From Streptomonospora litoralis (GTDB lineage Bacteria > Actinomycetota > Actinomycetes > Streptosporangiales > Streptosporangiaceae), in contig NZ_CP036455.1 in assembly GCF_004323735.1 (NCBI RefSeq), positions 4,955,101 through 5,019,100 on the forward strand: 64,000 nucleotides of DNA, written 5' to 3'. Below are positions 16,575 through 27,384 of this stretch, piece by piece. The number at the start of each line of letters is the position of its first letter. Positions within the stretch are counted from its first letter, which is position 1. The position numbers and the translations under genes were made by a program. Below the pieces are notes generated by a model that saw only the letters and a list, made by a program, of their open reading frames with translations, was not told where the DNA came from and made no database searches.

Positions 16575-17495
16575 TCAGGCGCGGCGGTCGACGGTGCCCT
16601 CGGCGGAGACCGCGAAGGTGCGCGGCGGTAGCTTGCGCAGCAGGGTGGCGCGCTCGCGGCCTTCCCGGCCGCCGTCGTCGGCGGGATCGGTGCGCACGCC
16701 GGCGAAGTGCAGACGGGTGAAGGCCAGCGCCTCGGCGAGCTCCAGGTGGCGGGTCTCGGAGTCGGCGGCCTTGCGGGTGTTGACCTCCAGCACGATCTGG
16801 CTGCTGTAGCCCGTGGTCGCCAAGTGCTCCAGTACGTCCGCGCAGGGCTGGGTACCGCGGCCGGGAATCAGGTGCTCGTCGAAGTTCTGCGTGCCGGTGC
16901 CGTCGGCGAGGTGCACGTGCGACAACCGGTCGCCGAGCTGCTTGGCCATCTCCAGGCCGTCGGAGTGGGACATGGCCGAATGGGACAGGTCGAGGGTGAC
17001 GTCGGGGTAGTCGCGCTCGATCGGGTTCCAGCTCGGGGCGTAGGGCACGACCTCGCGGTCGCGCATCCGCACCGGGTACATGTTCTCGACCGCGAAGACG
17101 ACGTCGGTCTCCTCCTGCATCCGCTGGATGCCGGTCTCGAACTCCCGGGCGTATTCGCGCTGCCAGCGGAACGCCGGGTGCACCACGATGGTCCGCGCGC
17201 CCAGCGCCTCGGCCATGTCCTTGGACTTGACCAGTTTGCCCCAGGGGTCGCGGCCCCACACCCACTGGGTGAAGATCAGGCAGGGGGAGTGCACCGCCAG
17301 AATCGGCACACCGTGGTAGTCCGACAGCCGGCGCAGCATGTCGACGTCCTGGCTGACCGGGTCGGTGGAGACCAGCACCTCGATGCCGTCGTAGCCGAGC
17401 TTGGCCGCGATCTCGAAGGCCGCCGGTGTCTTCTCCGGGTAGACCGACGCCGTCGACAGCACCACCGGCGCGTCTGGAACCTGGACAGAACTCAC
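16575..17495 (-). CDS. Sugar phosphate isomerase/epimerase family (AP endonuclease 2-like TIM barrel)
   Basis: 306-residue xylose-isomerase-like TIM barrel. The pattern [10 protein letters not shown], then [18 protein letters not shown] and the metal-site stretch [11 protein letters not shown], followed by [13 protein letters not shown], is typical of this large family. Its members include myo-inositol-pathway enzymes and endonuclease IV-like proteins. The substrate cannot be named from sequence. The GTG start gives [21 protein letters not shown], which fits the family; the frame continues far upstream but without homology. The ribosome binding site is weak. It diverges from the methyltransferase gene. 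Confidence 0.75.
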   Translation of the reverse strand: MSSVQVPDAPVVLSTASVYPEKTPAAFEIAAKLGYDGIEVLVSTDPVSQDVDMLRRLSDYHGVPILAVHSPCLIFTQWVWGRDPWGKLVKSKDMAEALGARTIVVHPAFRWQREYAREFETGIQRMQEETDVVFAVENMYPVRMRDREVVPYAPSWNPIERDYPDVTLDLSHSAMSHSDGLEMAKQLGDRLSHVHLADGTGTQNFDEHLIPGRGTQPCADVLEHLATTGYSSQIVLEVNTRKAADSETRHLELAEALAFTRLHFAGVRTDPADDGGREGRERATLLRKLPPRTFAVSAEGTVDRRA

Positions 17496-17639
17496 TTCAC
17501 CAAGACTATGCGGTCTGGCGGCCGCGTGGATCGAGGGCCCGGGGACCGGCGCGCGTTCGGCGGGTCGCCGCCGCGTTCCGGCGAGCCGCCGCGCGTCGCG
17601 CCCCCGGGACCCCGTACCGGTTCCACTCCGCGGCTCCCT

Positions 17640-18350
17640 ATGCTTTCCCGGGTGAGGACAGCGCTGGCCGGGGCGGTTCCCAGCCCCAACATCTGGCACA
17701 ATCCGGGCGTCTACGAGCTGGAGAACGAGGCCGTGGACCCCGACGGGGTGCTCGATGCGGCGATGCGCGCCGTGCGTGGTTTCGCCGGTGCGCATGTGCT
17801 CGACATCGGCTGCGGAAGCGGCTTCCACCTGCCCCGGTTCGCACGCGAGGCCGCCCGGGTGACCGGCGTGGAGCCGCACCGGCAGCTCGCCGCGGCCGCG
17901 CGGGCGCGCACGGCGGGTACAGCCGGCGTCGAAGTCCGCACCGGGGTGGCCCAGCGGCTACCGGTGCCCGACGCCTCCGTCGGCGTCGCCCACGCCCGGT
18001 GGGCGTACTTCCTCGGCCCCGGCTGCGAGCCGGGACTGGCCGAACTGCGCCGCGTCATGCGCCGGGGCGGGGCGGCCTTCGTCATCGACAACGACGCCAC
18101 CCGCAGCACCTTCGGCGGGTGGTTCCGCCGGTTCCTGCCCGGCTACGACCCAGAGGCCGTCGAGCGGTTCTGGTTCCGGCAGGGGTTCGAGCGGACGCCG
18201 CTGACGATGCGCTGGCTCTTCCGGCGGCGGGCCGACTTCGAGGCGGTGGTGCGGATCGAGCTGTCGCCCGAGGTGGCCGAACAGGTCGTGGCCGAGCACC
18301 CCGGCCTGGAGGTCGACTACGCGGTCAACCTGTGGTCGCGCGAGTACTGA
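17640..18350 (+). CDS. Class I SAM-dependent methyltransferase (UbiE/Methyltransf_11 type)
   Basis: 236-residue methyltransferase with motif [16 protein letters not shown] at about residues 51-65, the acidic residue of motif II in VTGVEPH, and a later hydrophobic motif AAFVIDNDA. Several aromatic residues in the C-terminal part could bind a hydrophobic or quinone-like substrate, but none can be named. The ATG is the best start in frame, though there is no clear ribosome binding site. It ends four bases before a strong hairpin shared with the converging GDSL esterase gene. Confidence 0.8.
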   Translation: MLSRVRTALAGAVPSPNIWHNPGVYELENEAVDPDGVLDAAMRAVRGFAGAHVLDIGCGSGFHLPRFAREAARVTGVEPHRQLAAAARARTAGTAGVEVRTGVAQRLPVPDASVGVAHARWAYFLGPGCEPGLAELRRVMRRGGAAFVIDNDATRSTFGGWFRRFLPGYDPEAVERFWFRQGFERTPLTMRWLFRRRADFEAVVRIELSPEVAEQVVAEHPGLEVDYAVNLWSREY

Positions 18351-18354
18351 GCCG

Positions 18355-18379
18355 CCGCGGGGCCGACGCGGCCCCGCGG
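18355..18379. terminator. Bidirectional terminator hairpin
   Basis: Perfect 11-base stem CCGCGGGGCCG / CGGCCCCGCGG with loop ACG. It sits between the convergent methyltransferase and esterase genes. Confidence 0.7.
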
Positions 18380-18392
18380 GTCGGCCGATGGG

Positions 18393-19340
18393 TCAGACCC
18401 GCGGACTGTCTCGCTGCACCCCCTCGACGCCCAGCGCCTCCGCCACGCGGTCGCCGATCGCTGCCATGCCCTCGGCGTTGGGGTGGATCGGTGCCGCCGG
18501 GCGGTTGGGGAAGATGCCCTCGACCCAGCGCTCGCCGGGCGGCGCGCACATGTCGTGGCCCGGCTCGGAGGTGTCGACGAACACGGCGCCTGCGTCTGCG
18601 GCCTCCTTCTCGATCACCGCGTTGAGCTCCCGGTAGAGACCGTTGAGGTAGGTGATGTCGCCCTCGGCGTAGGGCGCCTGCAGGCAACCGTCGTCCTCGG
18701 GCAGGAGCGCGAGGTAGCCGACCACGGCGACGGTGGCATCGGGACTGCGCTCGCGGATGCCGTCGAGCACCGCGCCGATGTCCTCACCCACGCCGGGAAG
18801 GCGCGAACGCAGCTCGTCGCGGCCCTGGTCGATGTAGTGGTCCCGGCAGGGGTCGCCGTCGAGGTCGGTGGGCGCCAGCGCCAGGCACTTGAGCGCGATC
18901 TCGGCGTAGCCCAGGTCGTTGCCGCCGATGCCGAGGGTGACCAGGGTGGTGTCGGGGGTGAGGGAGTCGAGCTGCGGCGGGTTGGAGGTCAGTGCGAGGT
19001 TCTGCGCCGAGGTCATGTCCTCGGTCTCGGCTCCGATGCAGCTGGCGTCGGTGAACTCGGCGGCGTCCAGCGTGCGGGCCACCAGATTGGGGTAGTTGCT
19101 GCGCGAACGCAGGCACAGGGCGGGATCTCCGTACTGCGGGGGGATGAAGGGGCCGGCGGTGAAGGAGTCGCCGAGGGCGACGTACTCCCGGCCGAGCCCC
19201 GCAGCCGCGGGTCGGGCGGTGTTGGTGTCGGTTTCGGTGTCGGCGTTCGCGGCGCCGGCCCCGCTCAGGCCGAGCGCGCCGGCGAGCGCGAGAACGAGTG
19301 CGGGAGCGCCGCCGCGGCGGGCGGTGCGGGCAGCGGACAC
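18393..19340 (-). CDS. Secreted SGNH/GDSL-family esterase or lipase
   Basis: 315-residue exported hydrolase. The signal peptide has a hydrophobic core (13-30) and ANA cleavage (31-33). Block I is GDSF with the catalytic Ser59, block III is GIGGND near residue 150, and block V is IHPNAEG, supplying the catalytic histidine. Six or more cysteines in the mature part suggest the three disulphides of Streptomyces scabies-type esterases and SGNH lipases. The enzyme probably acts on extracellular acyl esters or lipids. It is monocistronic, convergent with the methyltransferase gene and divergent from radA. Confidence 0.9.
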   Translation of the reverse strand: MSAARTARRGGAPALVLALAGALGLSGAGAANADTETDTNTARPAAAGLGREYVALGDSFTAGPFIPPQYGDPALCLRSRSNYPNLVARTLDAAEFTDASCIGAETEDMTSAQNLALTSNPPQLDSLTPDTTLVTLGIGGNDLGYAEIALKCLALAPTDLDGDPCRDHYIDQGRDELRSRLPGVGEDIGAVLDGIRERSPDATVAVVGYLALLPEDDGCLQAPYAEGDITYLNGLYRELNAVIEKEAADAGAVFVDTSEPGHDMCAPPGERWVEGIFPNRPAAPIHPNAEGMAAIGDRVAEALGVEGVQRDSPRV

Positions 19341-19580
19341 GTATCACTCCTGGTCGTGGCGGGTGCGGGGCGGGGCTCGGGAGTGCGGCGCGGGATGCGG
19401 ACGAGCGGCGGCGGTCGGCCGCGGGATCGCGGAGGGTGCCGAACCCGAATGTCACCGCGCCCTTGCATCGGGTCAACGCCGCCGACCGCAATCGGCCAAT
19501 CACCGCTGGCGTCTTGACGATAACCGAACGTAGCGCTCCTCGCGGCGGGTTTCCACAGGCCGCGCCCGGACGGGTCCGCA

Positions 19581-19603
19581 TTGTCGTCGGCAGCCGCTAC
19601 GGT
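19581..19603 (+). promoter_or_regulatory. DNA-damage-type (RecA-NDp/PafBC-like) promoter of radA
   Basis: TTGTCGTCG (19581-19589), an eight-base gap, then TACGGT (19598-19603). This fits the mycobacterial RecA-independent damage promoter TTGTCRGTG-N8-TANNNT at seven of nine upstream positions with exact spacing. The -10 element ends six bases before the radA ATG, so the transcript would be leaderless. The motif match is seen; damage induction is inferred. Confidence 0.6.
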
Positions 19604-19609
19604 GCAGCC

Positions 19610-20971
19610 ATGGCCAAGGCTGCGAAGACCACCTTCCGCTGCAGTGAATGCGGCTGGACCACCCTCAAGTGGGTCGGGCGCTGCGGTGAATGCCAGGCGT
19701 GGGGCACCGTCGAGGAGGCCGGCGCGCCCACCTCCACCGTCATCGCCCCGGCCCGGGTCACCGCTCCCGCGCGGCCCATCACCGAAATCAGCGTCGAGTC
19801 CGCCCACGCCTCCCCCACCGGCCTCGACGAGCTCGACCGCGTCCTGGGCGGCGGCGTCGTGCCCGGTGGCGTCATGCTGCTCGCCGGCGAACCCGGCGTC
19901 GGCAAGTCCACGCTGCTGCTGGAGGTCGCGGCGCTGTGCGCCGACTCCGGGCCGGTCCTCTACGTCACCGGCGAGGAGTCCACCGGCCAGGTGCGGCTGC
20001 GCGCCGAGCGGCTGGGGGCGCTGTCGCCCAAGCTGTTCCTGGCGGCCGAGACCTCGGTGGCCGCTGTGGTCAGCCACGTCGACGCGATGTCTCCCTCGCT
20101 GCTGATCGTCGATTCGGTGCAGACCATGAGCTCCCCCGACGTCGCGGGCGTGCCCGGCGGGGTCTCCCAGGTCCGCGAGGTCGCCGGTGCGCTGATTCGG
20201 CTGGGCAAGGAGCGCGGCATCGCCACGGTGCTGGTCGGCCACGTCACCAAGGACGGCTCCATCGCCGGGCCCCGGCTGCTGGAACACCTGGTCGACGTCG
20301 TCCTCCAGTTCGAGGGCGACCGCCACTCCCAGCTGCGTATGCTACGCGCGATAAAGAACCGCTACGGCCCCACCGACGAGATCGGCTGCTTCGAACTCAC
20401 CGACTCCGGCATCCTCGGGCTGCCGGACCCCAGCGGCCTGTTCCTCACCCGCCGCAACGAGCCCGTTCCGGGCACCTGCGTCACCGTCACCCTCGAAGGC
20501 CGCCGCCCGCTGATCGCCGAGGTCCAGGCGCTGGTGGCCTCCTCCAACCTGCCCCAGCCGCGCCGCGCCAACTCCGGCCTCGACAGCGCCCGCGTGAACG
20601 TGGTGATGGCGGTGCTGGAGCGCCGCGCGCGGGTGCGCATCGCCAACTCCGACGTCTACGCCTCCACCGTCGGCGGGGTGCGGCTGGGCGAGCCCTCGGT
20701 CGACCTCGCGCTGGCACTGGCGGTGGCGGGCTCGGTGCGCGACGAGGCGCTGCCGCGGGGCCTGGTCGCCCTCGGCGAGGTCGGGCTGGCCGGCGACGTG
20801 CGGGCCGTCACCGGGGTGCAGCGGCGCCTGGTCGAGGCCCAGCGGCTCGGGTTCACCCGCGCCATCGTGCCCCGGCACAGCGAGGAACCGATCGAGGGAA
20901 TCGAAATCGTCGGCGTCGACGACCTCGGACAGGCGCTGCGGACGGCGTTTCCGGCGCCGCAGCCAGGGTGA
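19610..20971 (+). CDS. radA: DNA repair protein RadA (Sms)
   Basis: 453-residue RecA-like ATPase that helps process recombination intermediates and promotes branch migration. In order it has an N-terminal four-cysteine zinc finger (Cys11, 14, 25, 28), a RecA-type ATPase with Walker A GEPGVGKST (about 93-101), the RadA-specific KNRYG motif (about 249-253), and a Lon-protease-like C-terminal domain. The ATG follows a -10 element by six bases, indicating a leaderless mRNA. In mycobacteria and Streptomyces the next gene is disA, the di-adenylate cyclase. Here disA is absent, and a hairpin follows at once, then the converging membrane-protein gene. Confidence 0.97.
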   Translation: MAKAAKTTFRCSECGWTTLKWVGRCGECQAWGTVEEAGAPTSTVIAPARVTAPARPITEISVESAHASPTGLDELDRVLGGGVVPGGVMLLAGEPGVGKSTLLLEVAALCADSGPVLYVTGEESTGQVRLRAERLGALSPKLFLAAETSVAAVVSHVDAMSPSLLIVDSVQTMSSPDVAGVPGGVSQVREVAGALIRLGKERGIATVLVGHVTKDGSIAGPRLLEHLVDVVLQFEGDRHSQLRMLRAIKNRYGPTDEIGCFELTDSGILGLPDPSGLFLTRRNEPVPGTCVTVTLEGRRPLIAEVQALVASSNLPQPRRANSGLDSARVNVVMAVLERRARVRIANSDVYASTVGGVRLGEPSVDLALALAVAGSVRDEALPRGLVALGEVGLAGDVRAVTGVQRRLVEAQRLGFTRAIVPRHSEEPIEGIEIVGVDDLGQALRTAFPAPQPG

Positions 20972-21021
20972 TTCCCGCACCGGCTGCGCGTGCCCGCCCC
21001 CGCGGGGGCCGCTCGAACGAA

Positions 21022-21057
21022 CACGGCGCCGACCGGGCCGGCCCGGTCGGCGCCGTG
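21022..21057. terminator. 36-base perfect palindrome, bidirectional terminator
   Basis: Perfect palindrome with 18-base arms (CACGGCGCCGACCGGGCC and its complement) and no loop. It lies between the convergent radA gene and the gene at 21075. Confidence 0.75.
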
Positions 21058-21074
21058 CGGGACGCGGGCGGATG

Positions 21075-21884
21075 TCAGTTCAGCCGGAACACCTGCGGTT
21101 CGGCTCCCTGGTCGTAGTCGCTGTGCAGGCGCGCCACGTAGGTACCGGGCCGCTTGGCCTTGACCCTCCGGTCGCGGCAGTCCTCCCAGGAACGCATGCG
21201 GTCCCAGGTCACCTTCTTGGTGAAGGGGACCCCGCGCTCCAGTTTCTGCTTGTCGACCGCCCGGCCCTCGACGCAGTCCGCGGTGGAGAAGATCCGGTCG
21301 TCTCCGGAGGTGATGCGGATCTCCAGCCGCTTAGGGCCCACGTCCACGGTGCAGGTCTGGTCCTCCGTGTTGACCAGGGTCACTTCGAACTTAGGCTTGT
21401 CGTTCCAGTCGTAGTCGCTCTTGTTCGCCTTGAGGGTCACCACCACGTCGGAGGGTCGGCAGGGGTCGTCGGGGCTCTTCGGCGCTGCGATTCCGTCCGA
21501 ACCGCCCGCACCTCCGCCGGAGCCGTCTTCGGAACCGCCGCCCGACTCGTCGCCGGAGTCGCCCGTGTCGCCGGAGCCCCCTCCTTGGGAGCCGCCCCCC
21601 TGACCGGAGCCGCCCGCGGCGTCCTGGCCGGCACTGGCGGAGGGGTTGGGGGAGGCGCTCGGGGAGGCGGGGGGTGAGACACTGGGCGTCGACGACGCCT
21701 CGGGCGTCGGGCTCGGAGTGGTGGTGCCGGTGGCCTGGCCGCCGCCGTCGTCGGAGGACGACGACCGCGTGCACGCGTAGGTGATCAGCGCCACGACGAC
21801 GAAGAGACCCACCAGCACGAAGACACGCCTTCTCCAATATGTCTCGGGACTCACCGGCCCCGGTTGTCCAGCACTTGACGCCAT
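21075..21884 (-). CDS. Single-pass membrane protein with disordered linker, homologue of the gene beside mutY in relatives
   Basis: 269-residue protein with a short cytoplasmic N-terminus (SPETYWRRR), one membrane helix (about 20-37) and a 95-residue Ser/Gly/Pro/Thr-rich extracytoplasmic linker. A compact C-terminal beta-type domain with four cysteines follows (CRPSDVVVTLKANK, CTVDVGPKRLEIRI, STADC, SWEDC). It occupies the place of Rv3587c between radA/disA and mutY. Function is unknown; an exported binding domain is plausible. Start choice: the ATG at 21884 has AATACT ending six bases upstream, so it may be leaderless; a GTG at 21917 is possible. It is divergent from mutY. Confidence 0.75.
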   Translation of the reverse strand: MASSAGQPGPVSPETYWRRRVFVLVGLFVVVALITYACTRSSSSDDGGGQATGTTTPSPTPEASSTPSVSPPASPSASPNPSASAGQDAAGGSGQGGGSQGGGSGDTGDSGDESGGGSEDGSGGGAGGSDGIAAPKSPDDPCRPSDVVVTLKANKSDYDWNDKPKFEVTLVNTEDQTCTVDVGPKRLEIRITSGDDRIFSTADCVEGRAVDKQKLERGVPFTKKVTWDRMRSWEDCRDRRVKAKRPGTYVARLHSDYDQGAEPQVFRLN

Positions 21885-21950
21885 AGGCGCAGTATTCCGG
21901 GTTTCCGGGCGCCACACCTACTCAACCCGCCGATCCGCACATCGATTGAC

Positions 21951-22826
21951 ATGTTCGACAACCCTTACAGCACAGCCGTTCTGGCGTGGTATGAGACCAA
22001 CGCCCGCGACCTGCCCTGGCGGCGGGACGACGCCACCCCCTGGTCGATCCTGGTCAGCGAGATCATGCTGCAGCAGACCCCCGTCGTGCGGGTGCTGCCC
22101 GCCTGGGAGGCGTGGCTGGAGCGCTGGCCGACCCCGGCCCACCTCGCCGAGGAGCCCTCGGGCGAGGCGGTGCGGATGTGGAACCGCCTGGGCTATCCGC
22201 GCCGCGCCCTCAATCTGCACGCCGCCGCTTGCGCCATCGTCGAGCGGCACGGCGGCGAGGTCCCCGCCGCCCACGCCGACCTGCTCGCGCTGCCCGGGGT
22301 CGGTTCCTACACCGCTGCCGCGGTCGCCAGCTTCGCTTTCGGCCGGCGCCACGCGGTGCTCGACACGAACGTGCGGCGGGTGCTCGCACGCGCGCACACC
22401 GGCGTGCAGTACCCGCCCAAGGCCCAGACGAAGGCCGAGACGGCGCTGGCGGAGTCGCTGGTGCCGCCGGACGCCGCCGTGGCCGCCCGCTGGGCGGTGG
22501 CGGTGATGGAACTGGGAGCGCTGGTGTGCACGGCCCGCTCCCCGGCCTGCGCCGACTGCCCGATCGCCGCGCAGTGCGCCTGGCGGCTGGCCGGCAAGCC
22601 CGCATACGAGGGACCGCCGCGGCGCGGCCAGACCTACGCCGGAACCGACCGCCAAGTCCGCGGCCGCCTGCTGGCCGTGCTGCGCGAGTCGCCGGCGCCG
22701 GTGCCCAAGTCGGCGCTGGACGTGGTCTGGCAGGAGCCCGTGCAGCGCGAGCGGGCGCTGGATGCACTGGTGGCCGACGGCCTGGTGGACCCGTTGGAGG
22801 ACGGCACCTACGCACTGCCGAGCTGA
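21951..22826 (+). CDS. mutY: A/G-specific adenine DNA glycosylase
   Basis: 291-residue base excision repair enzyme that removes adenine mispaired with 8-oxoguanine. The N-terminal catalytic motif is SEIMLQQTP with its acidic residue. The helix-hairpin-helix is LPGVGSYTAAAVASFAFG, followed by the catalytic Asp in VLDTNVRRVLAR. The [4Fe-4S] ligands follow the C-x6-C-x2-C-x5-C pattern in CTARSPACADCPIAAQC. The C-terminal NUDIX-like 8-oxoguanine domain is shortened compared with E. coli MutY, as in many actinobacteria. It lies in the conserved radA-mutY-clpC neighbourhood and converges with clpC. Confidence 0.95.
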   Translation: MFDNPYSTAVLAWYETNARDLPWRRDDATPWSILVSEIMLQQTPVVRVLPAWEAWLERWPTPAHLAEEPSGEAVRMWNRLGYPRRALNLHAAACAIVERHGGEVPAAHADLLALPGVGSYTAAAVASFAFGRRHAVLDTNVRRVLARAHTGVQYPPKAQTKAETALAESLVPPDAAVAARWAVAVMELGALVCTARSPACADCPIAAQCAWRLAGKPAYEGPPRRGQTYAGTDRQVRGRLLAVLRESPAPVPKSALDVVWQEPVQRERALDALVADGLVDPLEDGTYALPS

Positions 22827-22860
22827 CGGCGCAGGACACGGACGGTTGGGCGCCCGACGG

Positions 22861-22925
22861 CGCGCCGAGCCTGGCTCCAGGGACAGTCTCGACGCCGAAA
22901 GTGTCCCTGGAGTAAGACTCGGCGG
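22861..22925. repeat. Dispersed palindromic repeat, family B, copy 1
   Basis: Imperfect inverted repeat. The outer arms are CGCCGAG and CTCGGCG, and the inner arms are CTCCAGGGACA (22875-22885) and TGTCCCTGGAG (22902-22912). About 20 of its first 22 bases match copy 2 at 44895, and the right side matches too. It lies between the convergent mutY and clpC genes and could add to termination. Confidence 0.75.
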
Positions 22926-22955
22926 GGCTCGGGCGCCCGGGTTGACGAAATACTA

Positions 22956-22985
22956 GGGGGAGCGGCCCCGCAGGACCGCTCCCCC
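22956..22985. terminator. Bidirectional terminator between mutY and clpC
   Basis: Perfect 10-base stem GGGGGAGCGG / CCGCTCCCCC around a ten-base loop, lying 35 bases beyond the clpC stop on the minus strand. Confidence 0.75.
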
Positions 22986-23020
22986 TCTGCCGATCGCGCG
23001 GCGGCGCCGCGCTCAGGCGG

Positions 23021-25531
<2,511 letters not shown>

Positions 25532-25784
25532 GTCTCGTCGCTCCTCACAGAGCGGTCAGGCAGGGACGGAAGTTCCGACCCTCGCTTTCCGCATTTCGGC
25601 CCCTCGGGGGAAGCCCCGTGGAGGCGCTGCCGCACCCGTCCGCCGAGCGGCCGACGTTCCGGCGCGCTCGACGAACACATCCGGCACGGAAGGAAGGGTC
25701 CTACCTCCCGTGCCAGAGACTTTCCCCGACGATAGGGCGTTCATCCTCATCCAACTACCTATCGGGGGCTCAGTGTTCCGACTA

Positions 25785-25798
25785 CGCCGCAAGCGAAC
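25785..25798 (-). promoter_or_regulatory. Candidate ClgR box for clpC
   Basis: On the minus strand GTTCGC-TTGCG-GCG fits the ClgR pattern GTTCGC-N5-GCG, with a pyrimidine and a purine at the flanking spacer positions. ClgR activates clp genes in Streptomyces and mycobacteria. Two bases overlap the neighbouring hairpin. Confidence 0.4.
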
Positions 25799-25837
25799 GG
25801 CCCGTGCACCTCGGTATATCGAGGACACACGGGCCGT
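25797..25837. terminator. Long hairpin downstream of lsr2
   Basis: ACGGCCCGTG (25797-25806) pairs with CACGGGCCGT (25828-25837). An inner stem CCTCG/CGAGG encloses the loop GTATAT. It lies about 150 bases after the lsr2 stop and is likely its terminator. Confidence 0.55.
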
Positions 25838-25983
25838 GAACGCGCATTCGCGCGCGGATTTGCTCTCAGCGAACACGGGGGCTCCGCCGACCGGCCCGGC
25901 AGGTAATGGCCTTGCGCGGGTCTCCCGGGTCCGCAAGAGGTCCGCGCAACCGCCACTCGCAGGCCGACGCCGATCGGCGGGTC

Positions 25984-26322
25984 TCAGCGCTGGGCCGCCT
26001 CGTACTCGGCGACGATGGCGGCCGGGATGCGACCGCGCTCGTTGACCTGCTTTCCGGCGGCCTTGGCCCACGCCCGGATCTCGGCGCTGCGCTCGCGACT
26101 GGGGGCGTTGCGCTGCTGGCGCTTGCCTCCGCGCCCGCCGCTCTTGGACGGGGCCTTGCGGGCGGCCTCGACATAGGGGGCGAGAGCCTCGCGCAGCTTG
26201 GTGGCGTTGCCGCCGCTGAGGTCGATTTCGTAGGCGGAACCGTCAACCCCGAACGAAACGGTCTCCTCGGCCTCGCCCCCGTCCAGATCGTCGACGAGAA
26301 GCACCTGAACCTTTTGTGCCAT
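25984..26322 (-). CDS. lsr2: Nucleoid-associated protein Lsr2
   Basis: 112-residue H-NS-like xenogeneic silencer. The N-terminal dimerisation domain (MAQKVQVLLVDDLDGGEAEETVSF onward, about 1-60) is joined by a basic linker to the C-terminal DNA-binding domain. That domain carries the minor-groove RGR hook in NERGRIPAAIVAEYEAA. It binds AT-rich DNA, so the AT-richer intergenic patches in this window are candidate targets. I start at MAQKV with GGAAAGG upstream; a 12-residue extension is unlikely. Its position beside clpC matches the mycobacterial order. Confidence 0.97.
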   Translation of the reverse strand: MAQKVQVLLVDDLDGGEAEETVSFGVDGSAYEIDLSGGNATKLREALAPYVEAARKAPSKSGGRGGKRQQRNAPSRERSAEIRAWAKAAGKQVNERGRIPAAIVAEYEAAQR

Positions 26323-26552
26323 TGATAGAACCTTTCCAGCAGAGCGGTGCGATGGCACCTGAATATAAAGCTATCCGGGGGGAACGCAAAAGACAATTCT
26401 CCGCGCGGAGGAAAACTCGCGCGGCCTATGCCGCGGCCGCCCGAGCAGAGCAAATCCCGGCCCGGCGGCCGATACGGCCCCGCGGCCCGATGCCCGGTCC
26501 GCCGAAGCCGTTCACACGGGGGATGCTCCGCCCCTTTCCCGAGTGCTGCCGG

Positions 26553-26828
26553 TTAGCGGTCGCGCTGATCCGCTGCGTCACCGCGGAGTTCCGCGCCGGA
26601 AGCGCCGGCCCCCTTTGCCCCGTCATCGCCGGCAGCGCTGTCCGCCTCCGGCCCGGCGGCCGCCGCGGTGTCCGCGGATGCGCACCGCGAAGCCGGGTCC
26701 GCCTCGCTGACAAGTCGCCCGTCCGACGTTCTGGGCGCCATCTCCTTGCGGAGCAGCTTGACCACGAACGTGCAGAAGACCGCCGCGACAACAGCAGGGG
26801 GCAGCAGCGCCGACAAAACGTCACCCAT
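26553..26828 (-). CDS. Small single-pass membrane protein
   Basis: 91 residues: one N-terminal membrane helix (about 5-26, VLSALLPPAVVAAVFCTFVVKLL), then a basic stop-transfer patch and a disordered Ala/Asp/Gly-rich tail. The ATG has GGAAGGGG upstream with an 11-base spacing. The helix and the MAPRTSDGR patch look conserved, while the tail does not. Function is unknown. It lies upstream of lsr2 on the same strand, separated by an AT-rich 230-base gap. Confidence 0.6.
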   Translation of the reverse strand: MGDVLSALLPPAVVAAVFCTFVVKLLRKEMAPRTSDGRLVSEADPASRCASADTAAAAGPEADSAAGDDGAKGAGASGAELRGDAADQRDR

Positions 26829-27384
26829 CGAGCCTGCACCCCTTCCTTGTTGTTACTTTATGCAGCAATTACCCCACTGAGGGACGCCGCCCGCTCGGCC
26901 GACCGACCGGTCGACGCGCCCGCTCATACAACGGCCGCGGACTCCGTCATCATAGACACCCCGCGCACCCGTTCGAACCCGACCCCGCGGATGGCTTTAG
27001 GACAACCCCGAAAGCCCGTCATATAAGGGGTTCCGGGTTCGCCGGCGGCTCCGCCGAACCCCGCTGCAGAGCCGGCTGCAACCATTTCGATCCACTGGGG
27101 AGACCGGGAATATATAGTTCGGTACCCACAGTCCGAGGGAGCCGATCCCGAGAAGCCCTTGCGGCGCTCAGCCGGGATCCGCCCCACATTGCACACATTA
27201 CCTGTTACCTGATCGTATCCGCCCCGCCCGCCGCGGTCCGCATTGGCGTCGAAGGCGCGGGCAAGTTGTGGGATCGTGGCAGCCCGACTCGGGCGAGTCC
27301 GACATCGGCCGGCGAGAGCGGACGCGACTTACGCGCGTTCTCCGCGCGCAGCCCGGTCACCGTGGGCATTGGGAGGACCTCACC
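26829..27384. other. Intergenic region before the EndoQ-UvrD gene
   Basis: 556 bases without a credible gene. It contains an 11-base hairpin with one mismatch (27035-27045 / 27051-27061, loop CGGCT) and a short AT-rich patch ATATATAG near 27111. A TTCGAA near 26971 resembles a tRNA T-loop but has no stems. It serves as promoter space for two divergent genes. Confidence 0.45.

Larger units (their letters stand above)
25532..25983. other. Intergenic region between lsr2 and clpC
   Basis: No gene seen in 452 bases. It holds a long hairpin (25797-25837) that could end the lsr2 transcript, and a ClgR-like box (25785-25798) on the clpC side. The remaining 250 bases before clpC suggest a long leader. 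Confidence 0.5.

Noticed and set aside
16707-17639. Long N-terminal extension of the methyltransferase frame
   Set aside because: It lies antisense to the isomerase-like gene, has no family similarity and runs through the divergent promoter.
26960-26985. GTTCGAAC resembling a tRNA T-loop
   Set aside because: Neither strand offers complementary T-stem or acceptor-stem sequences around it.
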